Origin: Candidatus Gordonibacter avicola
GTDB lineage: Bacteria; Actinomycetota; Coriobacteriia; Coriobacteriales; Eggerthellaceae
Direction of reading: 5' to 3'
Length of the DNA: 64,000 nucleotides
Assembly: GCA_019113915.1 (NCBI GenBank)
Contig: DXGM01000013.1
Location: 1 to 64,000, forward strand
Every line of letters begins with the position of its first letter. Position 1 is the first letter of the stretch. Shown piece by piece: positions 63,510-64,000 of this stretch. A model generated the notes under the pieces. The model did not search any database. It was not told where the DNA came from and saw only the letters and a program-made list of their open reading frames with translations. Made by a program: the position numbers and the translations under genes.

Positions 63510-64000
63510 ATGCCGGCACCAAAAACACGGTTTCACTACGCATGGCTCATCCTCATTGGCTGTTGCTTTATGCAGGCAGGCGGTCTGGGTGCCGTCCTTG
63601 ATGCGGCGGGAGTGTTCTTTGTACCCGTGTGTGAGGACTTAGGTTTTTTGCGCTCAGAACTCTCGCTTTACCTGACGTTCTACTTCATCGCGACGGTGTT
63701 TGCCATGCCAATTGTGGGGAAGTGGATCACGAAGTTCGATCTCAATCGCGTGCTGAGCGTGTCCTTCGCGCTTGTAGTTGCTGCTGTGGCGGCCATGGGG
63801 TTCTATACCGAACCCTGGCAGTGGTGGATATCGGGCGTCGTGTTCGGGTTGGCGGGTAGTTTTATCTTTGTCGTTCCCGCGCCCATTCTCATAGGCAACT
63901 GGTTTCACACTCACCGGGGTTTGGCGCTCGGCGTAGCCATGTCATTCTCCGGTATAGGCGGCGCGGCGCTTGGACCCGTATTTACGCTGCTCATTCAAAC
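63510..64000 (+). CDS. MFS transporter, N-terminal part (runs off the window)
   Basis: An open frame of at least 163 residues from ATG 63510 (AGGTGG seven bases upstream), starting MPAPKTRFHYAWLILIGCCF. It is related to the preceding transporter: the same HxAWL start, a mid-sequence ISGVVFGLAGSFIFVVPAPI segment matching ISGVLLGLAGPIIFLVGPSV, and then NWF. A tandem duplication within the OFA-like family; the second half is not visible. Confidence 0.82.
   Translation, partial: MPAPKTRFHYAWLILIGCCFMQAGGLGAVLDAAGVFFVPVCEDLGFLRSELSLYLTFYFIATVFAMPIVGKWITKFDLNRVLSVSFALVVAAVAAMGFYTEPWQWWISGVVFGLAGSFIFVVPAPILIGNWFHTHRGLALGVAMSFSGIGGAALGPVFTLLIQ

Overview
The window looks like chromosome from a gut actinobacterium of the class Coriobacteriia, most likely family Eggerthellaceae (relatives of Eggerthella, Gordonibacter, Adlercreutzia). 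The evidence is GC-rich coding sequence, three LuxR-type regulators with membrane-embedded N-terminal halves, several bis-MGD molybdoenzymes with tiny ferredoxin partners, and a Tat-exported FAD reductase, each beside its own regulator or transporter. This assignment comes from gene content; no rRNA gene is present.

Layout. 1-1.4 kb: AT-richer end of a mobile element (integrase, Xis-like protein, XRE repressor, operator) lying against the 3' end of guaA. 1.4-11.6 kb: housekeeping genes (guaA, a MATE pump, a macrodomain-like protein, a secreted nuclease, uppP, chorismate mutase/DAHP synthase, pcrA). 11.6-21.1 kb: metabolic island with a membrane LuxR regulator, an aromatic-acid-type MFS transporter, a zinc-ribbon protein and an unusual two-subunit molybdoenzyme. 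21.2-32.4 kb: accessory block with an LRR protein, a VWA/metallopeptidase protein, an AAA ATPase-methyltransferase fusion, two tandem DUF262 proteins, a radical SAM enzyme and an FKBP isomerase. 32.6-37 kb: serine dehydratase, CBS-type pyrophosphatase and M20 peptidase. 37.3-42.4 kb: rpsL-rpsG-fusA-rpsJ-rplC-rplD-rplW, ending at a terminator with no rplB after it. 42.5-49.8 kb: ABC exporter, second zinc-ribbon protein, divergent trigger factor and REP-like repeats. 49.8-64 kb: three respiratory or transport modules: LuxR with FAD reductase; molybdoenzyme with ferredoxin (minus strand); LuxR with molybdoenzyme, ferredoxin and two MFS transporters.

Most striking is 18.0-20.7 kb. Its catalytic molybdopterin subunit is homologous to the two Fe-S molybdoenzymes at 54-61 kb, but all four cluster cysteines are replaced (Ser28, Tyr33, Asn61, Asn64). 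Its small subunit is recognisably the same ferredoxin-like partner with seven of eight cysteines lost. Loss of the wire in both subunits predicts a redox-neutral reaction (transhydroxylation, hydration or isomerisation) rather than a respiratory reductase. The substrate is plausibly aromatic, given the co-located AAHS-type transporter.

Other notable points are a GTAG-headed palindromic repeat family, near-identical 25-bp motifs flanking the luxR gene at 57.2 kb, and the MoxR ATPase fused to a methyltransferase.
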